Positions 51,545-61,080 of a DNA stretch of 64,000 bases are shown piece after piece. Every line of letters begins with the position of its first letter. The first letter of the stretch is position 1. The stretch is from assembly GCA_003712055.1 (NCBI GenBank), contig RHLJ01000001.1:868001-932000 (forward strand), read 5' to 3'. Below the pieces are notes generated by a model, which made no database searches, was not told where the DNA came from, and saw nothing but the letters and a program-made list of their open reading frames with translations. The position numbers were made by a program, and so were the translations under genes. This DNA is from Balneola sp. (GTDB lineage Bacteria; Bacteroidota; Rhodothermia; Balneolales; Balneolaceae).

Positions 51545-52884
51545 TAAGTAGTTCTAGGAATAGTAGTATATGGAAATCTAGGAAGCCTACTTCCGTTCTT
51601 TCGATCACGGGTCAAAATATAAAACTGTAAGTTTGGATTTTTGTCGAGTTCACCGTCTCTTTCATTAAAATCGGGGCCCGATGGTGACAATCTATCCGCG
51701 AGACTCAGGCTATAGTCAATATGTGTATGGAAAAGTCCAGTGTTCAATAACCCGTACCCCTTGCTTGCTCCATAACCTTGAGCATGATGTTTCAGATTGT
51801 TGCGATACCTACCCAACGTAATATGACTGGTTTCTCCTCCTTCTGTTTCTGAGAAATATGCTCCGCCTATTTCTTTGTTCACATGTTCAGAAAGTGCTAA
51901 AGCAAATTCTTCCACTTGTTCTGCGGTAGGTCCATCTCCACCTACTGCTATGATATTGTCGTCATCCCGAAAATTCATTCCTTCTTCTACTATCCCATCA
52001 GCTATGTTATCAATAGCTACTTTGGGTTTCCCTTTTTGAGATTTTCTTACCATCCAGCCAAATAGCTTACTGTCTCCTTTTCGCTTTACATTGCCTTCCT
52101 TATCAGAATGTAAAATGCGATCTGGCTCGTCATTAATGTCACCAACTCTTACAAGTTTTCCAGTTTTATAATCAATAATGTAGTCGGTTAACCCATCCGG
52201 ATCTACCCTCAACATTGGATTGTTTTGTACATAATTATAGGGCGTTACCCATTCCCTTCTGGAAGAAAGCGGATCAATCTGAGCAAATCTACCTATTACC
52301 GGATCATAGCCTCTGGCATTGGCATGGTACATTTCCAATCCTGCCTCATCATCTACTTCATAGCCGGTATACTTGGTATCATCTTCAGGGTTAGAGGTAT
52401 TGTCAGACCTTCCAGGCATTACTTTTCCAAAGGGGTAATAGTCGTCATAGCCTACTACGTTACCATCTACATCTACACTGGTACGTACACTTCCCAAATG
52501 ATCGGCAATGTGATAAATGCGCTGAGGGCGCTTTACGGTTACCGAAATGCTTTTGGTATTTGTTAACCCGATGTTGTTCCACACTTTTAACGATACTGTA
52601 TAACTCTGCTCATGCACATTAGCTGGTAAAGTAAATGTGTGAGTTTTAGTAGACCCATTATAGGTAGAACCTTCAATGGTCCATTGATACGTAGTGATAT
52701 ACCCGCTACAATTATTGGGGGTACTCGTGGTGCCTGAAAACTGAATTTGGTCTCCGCTTCTAAAGGTTAAACCGGTTGGTGTATTTGTAATATTGGCGGT
52801 AGGTGCAAAGGTACATTCTTCGGTTGCAAAGGCTAAAGAAACAGCCAGGAAAATAAATAGAGCGCTTAAGACTAATCTTTTCAT
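51541..52884 (-). CDS. Secreted RHS tip protein with PKD domain and JAB-like C-terminal toxin
   Basis: 447 residues. Signal peptide MKRLVLSALFIFLAVSLAFA, then a PKD/Ig-like domain (FRSGDQIQFSGTTSTPNNCSGYITTYQWTIEG; 25-120). The RHS core follows: IYHIADHLGSVRTSVDVDGNVVGYDDYYPFGKVMPGR and ARGYDPVIGRFAQIDPLSSR (about 125-215). The C-terminus has GLFHTHIDYSLSLADRLSPSGPDFNERD: an HxH followed by SxxD, the metal-binding pattern of JAB/JAMM peptidases, as in JAB-like RHS toxins. A Glu upstream would be in EEFALALSEHVNKEIG. It overlaps the TPR gene upstream and the lipoprotein downstream by 4 bases each. Confidence 0.82.
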   Translation of the reverse strand: MKRLVLSALFIFLAVSLAFATEECTFAPTANITNTPTGLTFRSGDQIQFSGTTSTPNNCSGYITTYQWTIEGSTYNGSTKTHTFTLPANVHEQSYTVSLKVWNNIGLTNTKSISVTVKRPQRIYHIADHLGSVRTSVDVDGNVVGYDDYYPFGKVMPGRSDNTSNPEDDTKYTGYEVDDEAGLEMYHANARGYDPVIGRFAQIDPLSSRREWVTPYNYVQNNPMLRVDPDGLTDYIIDYKTGKLVRVGDINDEPDRILHSDKEGNVKRKGDSKLFGWMVRKSQKGKPKVAIDNIADGIVEEGMNFRDDDNIIAVGGDGPTAEQVEEFALALSEHVNKEIGGAYFSETEGGETSHITLGRYRNNLKHHAQGYGASKGYGLLNTGLFHTHIDYSLSLADRLSPSGPDFNERDGELDKNPNLQFYILTRDRKNGSRLPRFPYTTIPRTTY

Positions 52885-54581
52885 TGGTTCCCTCCTGTTG
52901 AGTCTGCAGAAACCGGAGTAGGCCTTTTATCCTTTTTCCTTTCTCTTTTTGCTTTCCATTCTGCATCCAGCTCTTGCAGCCGTATTCTCGCACGGTCTGC
53001 ATTCGCTCCGGCTTTTCCATCTCCTTCTACTTCTAATAAGGTTTCCATGGCCTGCTGCCTTAGGCCCTGCCTTATTTGCCAGTCAGCTTTTAATAACCTC
53101 ACCCTGTCCAACCGTTCGGGTTCTTGTACCGTCCATTCCAGCCATTCCAGATCATGGGTAAAGGTGCTGTCCATTAATTCCTCATCCTCCAGGCGCATTT
53201 CTACCCAGCGGATGCGGGTTCGTTGTTTTTGGCTGGAGGTACCGGTGTCTTTCAGCCCATTCATCGCTCTACGAAGCATGGCTTTATTTTTACCCCTTTC
53301 TCCAGCCTGAACCATATACTCCCAACCTATTCTCCGCATTTGCTCGTTGGGATGTTCTTCAATGAGCTGTTCAAGAGCATCTTTGGCTTTTACTATTTCG
53401 CTGGAATCTTCCTCTTGCAGGTAGCTAAACCCAATGGACTGTAAGGCATATCCACGTATGGCTTCCTGATCATATTCTGGTGCTAGTGCAAGTACTTCCC
53501 GCATGGCCTGCCGGGATTCGGCTCTCCTCCCACTATTCATTAACACACTTCCTTTCAGGTATCGGTAGTGCGCTTTTCTATAAGGATCCGGGGCTTTGTT
53601 GTACCAGTCTTCTACAATACTAAGTGCTAACTCCGATTGATCATTACCATTCAATACTCTGGACAGGTATCCATGAAAATCATCGTTGAAGGTCTCACGA
53701 TAATGGCTTCGGTATTGGGCGTACATGGCTTGTGCACCTGAATAATCGCCCTGATCAATGAGTTCCATGGCCCGGTAGTACTCGTAGTTACGGGTTCCGC
53801 CATAGGTTTCGGCTGCTGCTGCGTAGTTGTTTACCTGAAGCCCGGTTCCCTGTACCGCTTCTACTCTACCTGTAGATTTATTGTAGCTAAACTCAGCAGT
53901 ATAGGAACTGGCTTCGGAATCCAGTACCAATAAATGATCCAGAAATCCGGGAAGCTGTTCCCAACGCCACACTCCTTCGTATTCCCACACGAATTTAATG
54001 GGAAAATCAGCAGTGGTTCCTGCCGGGAAGTTAACGGCGGCTTCCCATATCCCGTTGCCCTGGTCTTGGAGATGGGTTATCCCATCCGGCATATTCCAGC
54101 TTAAGTCTCCATAGGAGCCCATAATCCCTATTGCATCCGGTGCCTCTCCATTCAGAGATAACTGATCGGCATTGAAATGGAAAATGATGGTTGTATTTTT
54201 ACTGAGTCGTGGCCCTCCCATAAAATGGATGACATCATTGAACTCCGTTCTGTTTTGTACCGGGTAATATTTGCGATTAGCCCAGCCTTCGGGTTCTTCC
54301 TGGCCGTTTTGGGAGACTATGTAGTATTTGTATTCAAAAAATTGATCGCCCGGGCTAAAGCTTCCTGTCCAGCTTCCATCTTGTTGCTGCTCAAGAATTG
54401 CAGCAATGGTAGCAAATGTGACTCCATCACTGCTCGTTCGCAGTTCAATGCGATCGTTAGAAGTCGCAACACCTTCAGGTACAGTAAGCGTAATCGGTAC
54501 TTGGCTACGAATTTCGGTTGAAAGTACAGCCAGGGCAAGAAGGGTGATAATGAATAGTGGTGTTTGGTTAAATCGTTTCAT
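52881..54581 (-). CDS. Secreted protein with two beta-sandwich domains and TPR region, between RHS shell and tip
   Basis: 566 residues. Signal peptide to about 27 (LSTEIRSQ). Two Ig/CBM-like beta domains (about 28-115 and 125-235: IIFHFNADQLSLNGEAPDAIGIMGSYGDLSWNMPDGITHLQ...WEAAVNFPAGTTADFPIKFVWEYEG, like starch-binding E-set folds). TPR repeats follow (about 255-530: RAMELIDQGDYSGAQAMYAQYRSHY and more) and a basic tail. It sits between the two halves of the RHS machinery in one operon, so I infer an assembly or adaptor role. The family is unknown. Confidence 0.75.
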   Translation of the reverse strand: MKRFNQTPLFIITLLALAVLSTEIRSQVPITLTVPEGVATSNDRIELRTSSDGVTFATIAAILEQQQDGSWTGSFSPGDQFFEYKYYIVSQNGQEEPEGWANRKYYPVQNRTEFNDVIHFMGGPRLSKNTTIIFHFNADQLSLNGEAPDAIGIMGSYGDLSWNMPDGITHLQDQGNGIWEAAVNFPAGTTADFPIKFVWEYEGVWRWEQLPGFLDHLLVLDSEASSYTAEFSYNKSTGRVEAVQGTGLQVNNYAAAAETYGGTRNYEYYRAMELIDQGDYSGAQAMYAQYRSHYRETFNDDFHGYLSRVLNGNDQSELALSIVEDWYNKAPDPYRKAHYRYLKGSVLMNSGRRAESRQAMREVLALAPEYDQEAIRGYALQSIGFSYLQEEDSSEIVKAKDALEQLIEEHPNEQMRRIGWEYMVQAGERGKNKAMLRRAMNGLKDTGTSSQKQRTRIRWVEMRLEDEELMDSTFTHDLEWLEWTVQEPERLDRVRLLKADWQIRQGLRQQAMETLLEVEGDGKAGANADRARIRLQELDAEWKAKRERKKDKRPTPVSADSTGGNQ

Positions 54582-54597
54582 GATGTATTCCCTCCTC

Positions 54598-57500
54598 TTA
54601 GTAATTAATAATTCCTAGCCCACCGGGAAGTACCCAGTAACTCAGGTTCGAGCCTTCATACACCGCTATTATTTCTCCGGCTGCTCCGCGTACATACCAG
54701 GTGGTGGTGCCACCAACCAGTTCTTTTTTCACCCTGTTTCCATCACTATCGTAAGCAAACTTCAAGGTTCCTGAGCTTGTAACGGTTTGGTCAGGAAGGT
54801 TACGCCAATCATAGCTAATGCTGGTAATGTTTTGAAGATCATTTTGGGTAACATTTCCATTTGCATCATGTGAGAAATCATTATTAGGGCCATTTAGAAT
54901 AACCGTAAGCAGCTTATTGGTGTTATTTACATATACATGGTTAATAACATCAGAACTTGTGGAATTAGGGAACCGCTCAATTTTCTCGAGATTCCCATTC
55001 CTATCGTACTCATAAGCCACATCATAATTTGAACTATTACAGCTTGCACCTCCGTAACATGCTTCGGCTAACCGATTTGCATTATCATATGAATAATCAT
55101 AGGTAACCCCGGAAGTAGAAATAGCAGATTGTTTCCAGGTCTGTTTACTGATATTTCCGGAGTTATTGTAGTTCAAAGCCAAAGAAAAACGATCCCCGCC
55201 AGCACTTGTACTTACACTACCGTTGTTAATTTTATCCAGCCATCCCTGAACCCTGTAGGTGTAATCAAGGGTTTGAGCTAAGTCGCCTGCAGGCCCAAGC
55301 TTTACCTGTTTCACTGATCCGTCTGCAAAGTATACATATTCTGCTTCCCTAACCGCCGTAGCAGGATCACTGTATTCGTTGGAATTCACATATTGTAATC
55401 TCCCAAGTTCATCATACTCATACCAAAAGTAGAAATCTTCGCCAGTCGTTTGTGAGTCAAAGAATACTCTGGTTGTTCTTCCTAACTCGTCATAGGTATA
55501 ATAGATGGTTTTATCATGGGAACTGGATTGCCCCGGGAGCCGTTTTTCAATCCATTCAACCAGACCAAGATCATTATAAGAATACCAGGTATATCCCCAA
55601 TTACCCAGATTGGAGAGGTCTTGATAGTCGACTCGTGTAATCCGTCCTTCCAGGTTTTGAGCACCAGGTGCAAGATTAGTACCATCGTAATGGTATTTTA
55701 TATACTGAGTATAACTGAAGTATGGGAAGTCCTGATCGTTTATATCGGCTTCATCACTAAAGTCTGCCGAAGTATTTCTTTTACCTATTTCAGTGGGGCG
55801 ATCCAGGTCATCATACTTGGTATAGTAGTAATGATCAGATACTGCATTTAATGCAGGGTCTTTATGAAACCGTAATCTCCCTTTGTCATCATAGCGATAC
55901 TCATGAGAATCTGTTTGATCAGTTAGCTTTTTCTCCACAAGCCTACCTAGCTCATCATAGGTATATGTGGTAGGGAGATTTCTGGGATCCTCAACCCGAA
56001 TCAGGTTTCCTCTTAAATCATATTCAAATTCGGTTATAAGATCACAAGTAGGTAGGGCTGGTGGTGTAGGATCCGAACACGTTGTCTTTGTTTGCCCGTC
56101 GAGAGCCCCATCCCCGTCCATGTCCACTCCGCTTGCTATGGTTCTTCCCCATCCATCGGTATAGGTAATCGTCTTTTTACCATCCGGGTCTTCAACAACC
56201 ACTTTATTTAGTGTATTAACAGCCCACGTTTTTCCGTTTATGGTAAACGTTTCTGTTGTATTCAGCCCATAGGAAGTATTGACATCATAAGCACTTCCTC
56301 CAGGCATTCGTGTTTCAATTGTACGAGCAAGAGGACTATCTTCATGATTATTGTAGGTGTACGGGTAATTTGCACCTCCGGAAGTTCCATCGTAATAATT
56401 ATCCAGATCAGAATCCCAAAATACTGTTCCAGGTGCGCTAAAGGTAGGCCCAAAAAGATCATTCAAAAAAGTTGATTGGTTTGATTTAATGAATGGCCTC
56501 GATACTGCTTCGGGAATGCTCCGAGCATCATATTCCATACCCGATATAATAGATTCGCTGCCACCTCTTTGTTGGGTTTGAACTTCACGACCCAAGCCAT
56601 CCAAATAGGATACCGTTTCAATACCCTCAAATAAAGAGGTTACTTCTGTAGATGAGAGAGTTCGGTCATACAAACGGAAATCTGCAATAAAGCCTTCTAA
56701 ATCTCCCCAGGCTTCATCTGTTGGTCGAGCAATTCCTAAGCTAAGGGGAGAACTTCCACTGTTTGCGAGCGCATTCTTCCATTCTGTCCAGGTCTGGATT
56801 AATTCACCGTCTAAATATAGTTTAGTTTGATCAGCAGATGCACTGTAAGTCAATACTAAGTGATACAACACATTATTTGTGATCCCGGCATCAACAGCTC
56901 GACGAGTATCTTCTGTACCCGACCCTGTATCTAGATAGATCTCTATATCAGTGCCCTCAGTACCTATTTCAAGGTTATCATTAGAAGCTGATGAGGATTG
57001 AGCAACCAACACATTATTGATTAGGTGATTGGTATCTAAGCTGGTTCCGGCTGCATCAGAATATCTCTTAAACCAAAGTGAAACAGAGAATGCAGACGCA
57101 TTATCCATAAATGATACATCTCCAAGGCTTACATAATCGTTATCACCATCGAATACAACAGGTTGTGATTGTGCTTCTTCGGGCTCTTCCAGCCCATCTA
57201 CCATCATTATCTGTGAAACGTAATTTGGATCGGTAGCACTGTAACTACCTCCGTTACCCGATATAGAATAGTAATACTTGTTCATCAACTCAGCGGACAG
57301 AGGAGAAAAATTCGTCTTTAGCCTTCCAAATTCGTCATAACCAAATCCTACGCTATTGGAATTTTCATTAGTTGTCGAATTAATTCTGCCCAATGCATCG
57401 TAGGCTGCGGATGTACAAAAGTCATCACTCGAACATGCTGAACCGTCTAGCCCATTAAATCCCTTTTGTATACCAGTAAGATATTTACCACTAACCCCGT

Positions 57501-60150
57501 TAATTCCGGTATTAGAAAAAGGCGAGGTGTTATTTCCGTAATAGTACTTCGTTTCATCATCTAGCGCGTCTTCTACTTCAAGTACATTTCCATAACTATC
57601 ATACTCATTGATTTTGAAGGTATTAATAGACGTAGTAGACCCCGGATCATCTGGTGTCGTCCCGGTATCCCAAACCCAATACTCCGAAGGCATCCAATTT
57701 CCGGTGGCCCCGGTTATACTAGTACTCCACTTCAACCATTTCTTACTTAACACTGCATTTGAATTGGCGTTTTTTACCGTTACCGAATACGGGTAAGAGA
57801 GTAAGTTCAACCCCTCCATAGCGGTATAATTTATTCCTGAGCGATTAATAGTGTGCGCATATTCGTATTCAGTAGCTACTGAATCCTGGTCATCAGAATT
57901 AGTTCTTACTTCTTTTGTTAACTGAAGGTGGTCTTCATCATATTCAAATCTGGTGGTAGTGGTTAATTCTGAACCTTGTGAGGCTGGATCATAAATAGTG
58001 ACTTCCTGCTTTTTTAAAAAATTCCATGATGAAATATGCTCGTATTTAATCAAGAAGGTTTGAGGATAGTTCATTGTAATACCGACTTGATCGAGATCTT
58101 CCGCATTTGTAGTCGATATCCCTAAATATCGATTATGTGTTGGTGAGGTTGATTCATCTTCAACAATACTATCATAATATTCATTAACCGTTTTTTGAAG
58201 TAACTGATCGCTGGAATTGTAAACAGAATGCGTAAGTAGTAGCCCTCTTCTGCTATCCATACTACTTCGGTACCCAAAGCCCCAATCAAAATTAGAAACT
58301 GTATCCAGGTAATAATCATTAGGATCCATGTACTTTTTATAGTACTCCATCCAGCCCCAGTTTAATTCTTCCAGCGTACTCCCGGAAAATGTCTGGAGAA
58401 AAAGATCAACAATAGCAGTTTCTAGGACTTCATCGGGATAATCCTCAGGAGAAGTAAAAGTACTTACTTCATAGCCATACTCTCCGGTAGCTCCATGAGT
58501 TACTTTAACTTCGTTATACCCCACAATCCCTCCTAGTGTTGTTCCAAGAGGAATTAATGAATGATCCAGTAACCCATAGGTGATATCATATTCGCCACCT
58601 ATCTGAGAATTCAAATATGGGATTTGGTAAGTAGGTTCAATAACTAAAGCACCACTACTTCCGGTAGTAACTCCTACTGTATAGGAGTAACTTTTCACAA
58701 TAGGTGTAGCTCCGGAATGCGAAACGGATTCGATTTTCTTTATGCGCAAGCCTCCTGCCGTTTTATTTGAGGAAAGACTAGACGATCCGACAGCGTCATA
58801 TTGATTAGCTTCAAAAGTAAACTCAGTATACCCACCCGTTGGATAGTATATTTTTGATAACATTCCAGATTTCATGGCTGCTTCATCTGGCTGTCTTATA
58901 ACATCGTCCGGGCCAGTCATCCCCAAATAATCTGTTTGTGGAATACTAAAAGGGTGATTTTCAAATTCGTTGTTAAAATACCCCCAATGATCAACAGCAG
59001 AGGGGTACTTGGCAGGAAACACGGTAGGGTTGATATCTCCACCTACTCCCTGAACAAAATCAAGGTAAGCTGGTAATGTTACATTTACGGTAGTTGTTAC
59101 AAAAGCATTGGTGTTATAATTGTAGTACTTAAATGGGAAGCCCGTTTCATTATACTCAAAAGAGTAGGTCTCCAATGCGTTATCATTTGGGTCGGCTATA
59201 TCTACCGAATTAAGCTTCAAACGCTTAAATAAGTCTGGCTCGTTTACCAGATTGGTATGCCCTAATAGCAAGGATACATCTTCGTTGAAGTAATCATAAT
59301 TGAAATTCCATCTTCGTACTTCTTCACATCCGGAAGAAATTTTATGACATAGACGAATACCTAATAGTTTGTACTCCTGAGCCTGTAATCCCAACGGGAA
59401 ATCTGAATAATCTGTGTAATCATAAGTATCGTCGTATGAAATGAATATTGGGGCATCGTATCTGTCCGGGGATGTATTTGTATCGAAATATAAAATATGG
59501 GAATTGGATTCGATCCGACTTAATCTCCTTACCTTATGAACAGATTGAGTATTATTTACTGCTGTCTTAAAAAAAGTAACCGGAGTATAGCCAACAAAAG
59601 TTGGATAGGAAGAGTAATCCGGAGTTGAAACACCATCGTCTGAAAAAGAGACCGACCTGTTATAATAGTAGGCTGTTTCCTGATCTGTATAATATAGATC
59701 AATGGTATCGGATGAATTCGGAAACTCTATCTTGGTTAAATACCAAGAAATCCTATTCTGAACTACTGAGCCCGATTGTGCTCCACTTATTAATCCAGAT
59801 ACACCTGTTTGAATATGTATTTCATCTTTATCAAAGGTGTATTTGATGCCGTTTTCATCGGTTATACTCCATGAGATAATTCCATAGTTGTCAAGGTTAT
59901 TAACTTCTATTTTTAAGTTACTATGAGGAATTGTCTGAATGATAACTGAATTATCTACCTGGTCATTGGCATCTAACAAATCCGGAGGGAGTACAAACTG
60001 CCCCGAATAAGGCCCAAAGTTATAGAAAAAGACATCCGGCTCGGTATCATAGGAGCCGCTTCGTAATCTATCTAAGCTATTGGTTGTAAGGTTGGTTACA
60101 GAATCTTTCTCAGCTTGGGTAAGAGTACTCCCATCTACTCCATAATCCAT
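54598..60150 (-). CDS. Giant YD-repeat (RHS-like) shell protein, main part after the frameshift
   Basis: 1850 residues from the ATG at 60150. The frame begins inside the conserved N-terminal region started by the 60565 ORF. It contains SpvB/TccC-like beta-rich parts, a LamG/ConA-like insert (about 997-1177: VVFDGDNDYVSLGDVSFMDNASAFSVSLWF...LTYSASADQTKLYLDGELI...GFIADFRLYDRTLSSTEV) and many YD repeats (about 1370-1815: FEYDLRGNLIRVEDPRNLPTTYTYDELGRLV, YEYDRNGNLEKIERF). It ends GTTTWYVRGAAGEIIAVYEGSNLSYWVLPGGLGIINY, exactly where a normal RHS protein continues into the DHLG/YYPFG core. That core lies in the separate gene at 52884. Confidence 0.85.
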   Translation of the reverse strand: MDYGVDGSTLTQAEKDSVTNLTTNSLDRLRSGSYDTEPDVFFYNFGPYSGQFVLPPDLLDANDQVDNSVIIQTIPHSNLKIEVNNLDNYGIISWSITDENGIKYTFDKDEIHIQTGVSGLISGAQSGSVVQNRISWYLTKIEFPNSSDTIDLYYTDQETAYYYNRSVSFSDDGVSTPDYSSYPTFVGYTPVTFFKTAVNNTQSVHKVRRLSRIESNSHILYFDTNTSPDRYDAPIFISYDDTYDYTDYSDFPLGLQAQEYKLLGIRLCHKISSGCEEVRRWNFNYDYFNEDVSLLLGHTNLVNEPDLFKRLKLNSVDIADPNDNALETYSFEYNETGFPFKYYNYNTNAFVTTTVNVTLPAYLDFVQGVGGDINPTVFPAKYPSAVDHWGYFNNEFENHPFSIPQTDYLGMTGPDDVIRQPDEAAMKSGMLSKIYYPTGGYTEFTFEANQYDAVGSSSLSSNKTAGGLRIKKIESVSHSGATPIVKSYSYTVGVTTGSSGALVIEPTYQIPYLNSQIGGEYDITYGLLDHSLIPLGTTLGGIVGYNEVKVTHGATGEYGYEVSTFTSPEDYPDEVLETAIVDLFLQTFSGSTLEELNWGWMEYYKKYMDPNDYYLDTVSNFDWGFGYRSSMDSRRGLLLTHSVYNSSDQLLQKTVNEYYDSIVEDESTSPTHNRYLGISTTNAEDLDQVGITMNYPQTFLIKYEHISSWNFLKKQEVTIYDPASQGSELTTTTRFEYDEDHLQLTKEVRTNSDDQDSVATEYEYAHTINRSGINYTAMEGLNLLSYPYSVTVKNANSNAVLSKKWLKWSTSITGATGNWMPSEYWVWDTGTTPDDPGSTTSINTFKINEYDSYGNVLEVEDALDDETKYYYGNNTSPFSNTGINGVSGKYLTGIQKGFNGLDGSACSSDDFCTSAAYDALGRINSTTNENSNSVGFGYDEFGRLKTNFSPLSAELMNKYYYSISGNGGSYSATDPNYVSQIMMVDGLEEPEEAQSQPVVFDGDNDYVSLGDVSFMDNASAFSVSLWFKRYSDAAGTSLDTNHLINNVLVAQSSSASNDNLEIGTEGTDIEIYLDTGSGTEDTRRAVDAGITNNVLYHLVLTYSASADQTKLYLDGELIQTWTEWKNALANSGSSPLSLGIARPTDEAWGDLEGFIADFRLYDRTLSSTEVTSLFEGIETVSYLDGLGREVQTQQRGGSESIISGMEYDARSIPEAVSRPFIKSNQSTFLNDLFGPTFSAPGTVFWDSDLDNYYDGTSGGANYPYTYNNHEDSPLARTIETRMPGGSAYDVNTSYGLNTTETFTINGKTWAVNTLNKVVVEDPDGKKTITYTDGWGRTIASGVDMDGDGALDGQTKTTCSDPTPPALPTCDLITEFEYDLRGNLIRVEDPRNLPTTYTYDELGRLVEKKLTDQTDSHEYRYDDKGRLRFHKDPALNAVSDHYYYTKYDDLDRPTEIGKRNTSADFSDEADINDQDFPYFSYTQYIKYHYDGTNLAPGAQNLEGRITRVDYQDLSNLGNWGYTWYSYNDLGLVEWIEKRLPGQSSSHDKTIYYTYDELGRTTRVFFDSQTTGEDFYFWYEYDELGRLQYVNSNEYSDPATAVREAEYVYFADGSVKQVKLGPAGDLAQTLDYTYRVQGWLDKINNGSVSTSAGGDRFSLALNYNNSGNISKQTWKQSAISTSGVTYDYSYDNANRLAEACYGGASCNSSNYDVAYEYDRNGNLEKIERFPNSTSSDVINHVYVNNTNKLLTVILNGPNNDFSHDANGNVTQNDLQNITSISYDWRNLPDQTVTSSGTLKFAYDSDGNRVKKELVGGTTTWYVRGAAGEIIAVYEGSNLSYWVLPGGLGIINY

Positions 60151-60565
60151 AATCCATAATGGGATGGTCGTGAATATATTCTGCAGTAAAAAGATAGGCT
60201 AAAGAATATGGATCATCATCTGCATCTCCTCTTGTAGAACGGGTAATAACCCCACCGGCATTAAGAGACCACCCTAAACCAACCCAGCTTGCAACTTCCT
60301 GTGCTTTAATACCCCCGGCATGATAGCTCAATGATATAGGCAATGAATAGGAAGCTCCGGTAATTGTGGTAATAGGGATAGATATATCTGGCACTCCAGT
60401 ATATAGACTGACTGGTGTTTCTCCATACTTGCCTAATGAATAAGCGGTAGGAGACTGAAAGGACTTGTAGGAATAATCATCAAATCCCTGACGTGCAATT
60501 AGCTCAATTGGGTTTGACAGAATAATACATGCAATAAAGCATATGGCTTTGAATAGAGCTCTCAT
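60110..60565 (-). CDS. Giant YD-repeat protein, N-terminal part before the frameshift
   Basis: 151 residues: signal peptide (FKAICFIACIILSNPIELIARQ) and the typical start of Bacteroidota RHS shells, YSLGKYGETPVSLYTGVPDISIPITTITGASYSLPISLSYHAGGIKAQEVASWVGLGWSLNAGGVITR. The last correct residues are HDHPIMDYG. The frame then leaves the protein at three tandem copies of a 7-base unit and ends after 13 aberrant residues. With two copies it would run into the 1850-residue frame, giving about 1990 residues. Confidence 0.82.
   Translation of the reverse strand: MRALFKAICFIACIILSNPIELIARQGFDDYSYKSFQSPTAYSLGKYGETPVSLYTGVPDISIPITTITGASYSLPISLSYHAGGIKAQEVASWVGLGWSLNAGGVITRSTRGDADDDPYSLAYLFTAEYIHDHPIMDYGLWSRWEYSYPS
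60140..60160 (-). repeat. (ATTATGG)x3 heptanucleotide tandem repeat at the frameshift
   Basis: Plus strand (CCATAAT)x3; minus strand (ATTATGG)x3. Removal of one 7-base unit joins the two RHS frames as HPIMDYGVDGSTLTQAE. Confidence 0.92.
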
Positions 60566-60871
60566 AAGCGATAGTCAACTTAGTTGTTAAATTTCTTCTT
60601 AACCGACTAACGGATAGCCTAATCTATCCGTGAATACATACACAAAAGCCCAGCTAATTTTTACTTTTGTATATATCCCATTAGTTAGAACTGCGAATAT
60701 AGATAGTGACTCCTCGATAACTATGTTCCCTAACTCTTGTCGTTCCATCAAGATGTTTAATACTGCCAGAAATTACAAATGCTTGTATGTTACCAAATTG
60801 TTAACTGGTTTTAGTGCTATGTGACTAAGTGGTTTGTGGGGCTTCTTTCTTCTTGGGAGGCACCTTTCCAG
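60566..60871. other. Upstream region of the RHS operon
   Basis: About 300 bases without a supported gene. 60610-60631 is an 8-bp inverted repeat (ACGGATAG, loop CCTAAT, CTATCCGT) 45 bases before the RHS start codon. It could be an operator or a 5'-UTR hairpin. A TACTTTTG on the plus strand near 60664 matches the Bacteroidota -7 box, but faces away from the RHS gene. Confidence 0.4.
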
Positions 60872-60980
60872 GTCATCCCGCACCCCGTTGCGGGATCTGC
60901 AAAGCATGACTCGTTGATATAGGAATTGCTATATCAACGTTTGGTTTCCTGACAGATCCCGGGTCTATGCCCGGGATGAC
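60872..60980. repeat. Dispersed palindromic repeat (GTCATCCCGCACCCCGTTGCGGGATCTG type)
   Basis: Ends GTCATCCCGC... and ...GCCCGGGATGAC, with an inner ATATCAACG motif shared with 43403-43566 and 61895-62027. Confidence 0.75.
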
Positions 60981-60999
60981 GAGGGTAAGGAGAATTAGA

Positions 61000-61080
61000 T
61001 TCGGAAACATTTACAAAATCGTATTATGATTTTGTTCATGGATTGGCTAGCATTTCCAAAATTCAAAAGTGCATTATGAA
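61000..61080 (+). repeat. 81-bp direct repeat upstream of the S1/P1 nuclease gene
   Basis: TTCGGAAACATTTACAAAATCGTATTATGATTTTG...GGCTAGCATTTCCAAAA...ATTATGAA. A similar sequence of equal length is at 62151-62231, ending at the next gene's ATG. Confidence 0.75.

Noticed and set aside
60630-60824. 64-codon ORF upstream of the RHS operon
   Set aside because: No RBS, no recognisable pattern and located in the promoter-side spacer; chance frame.
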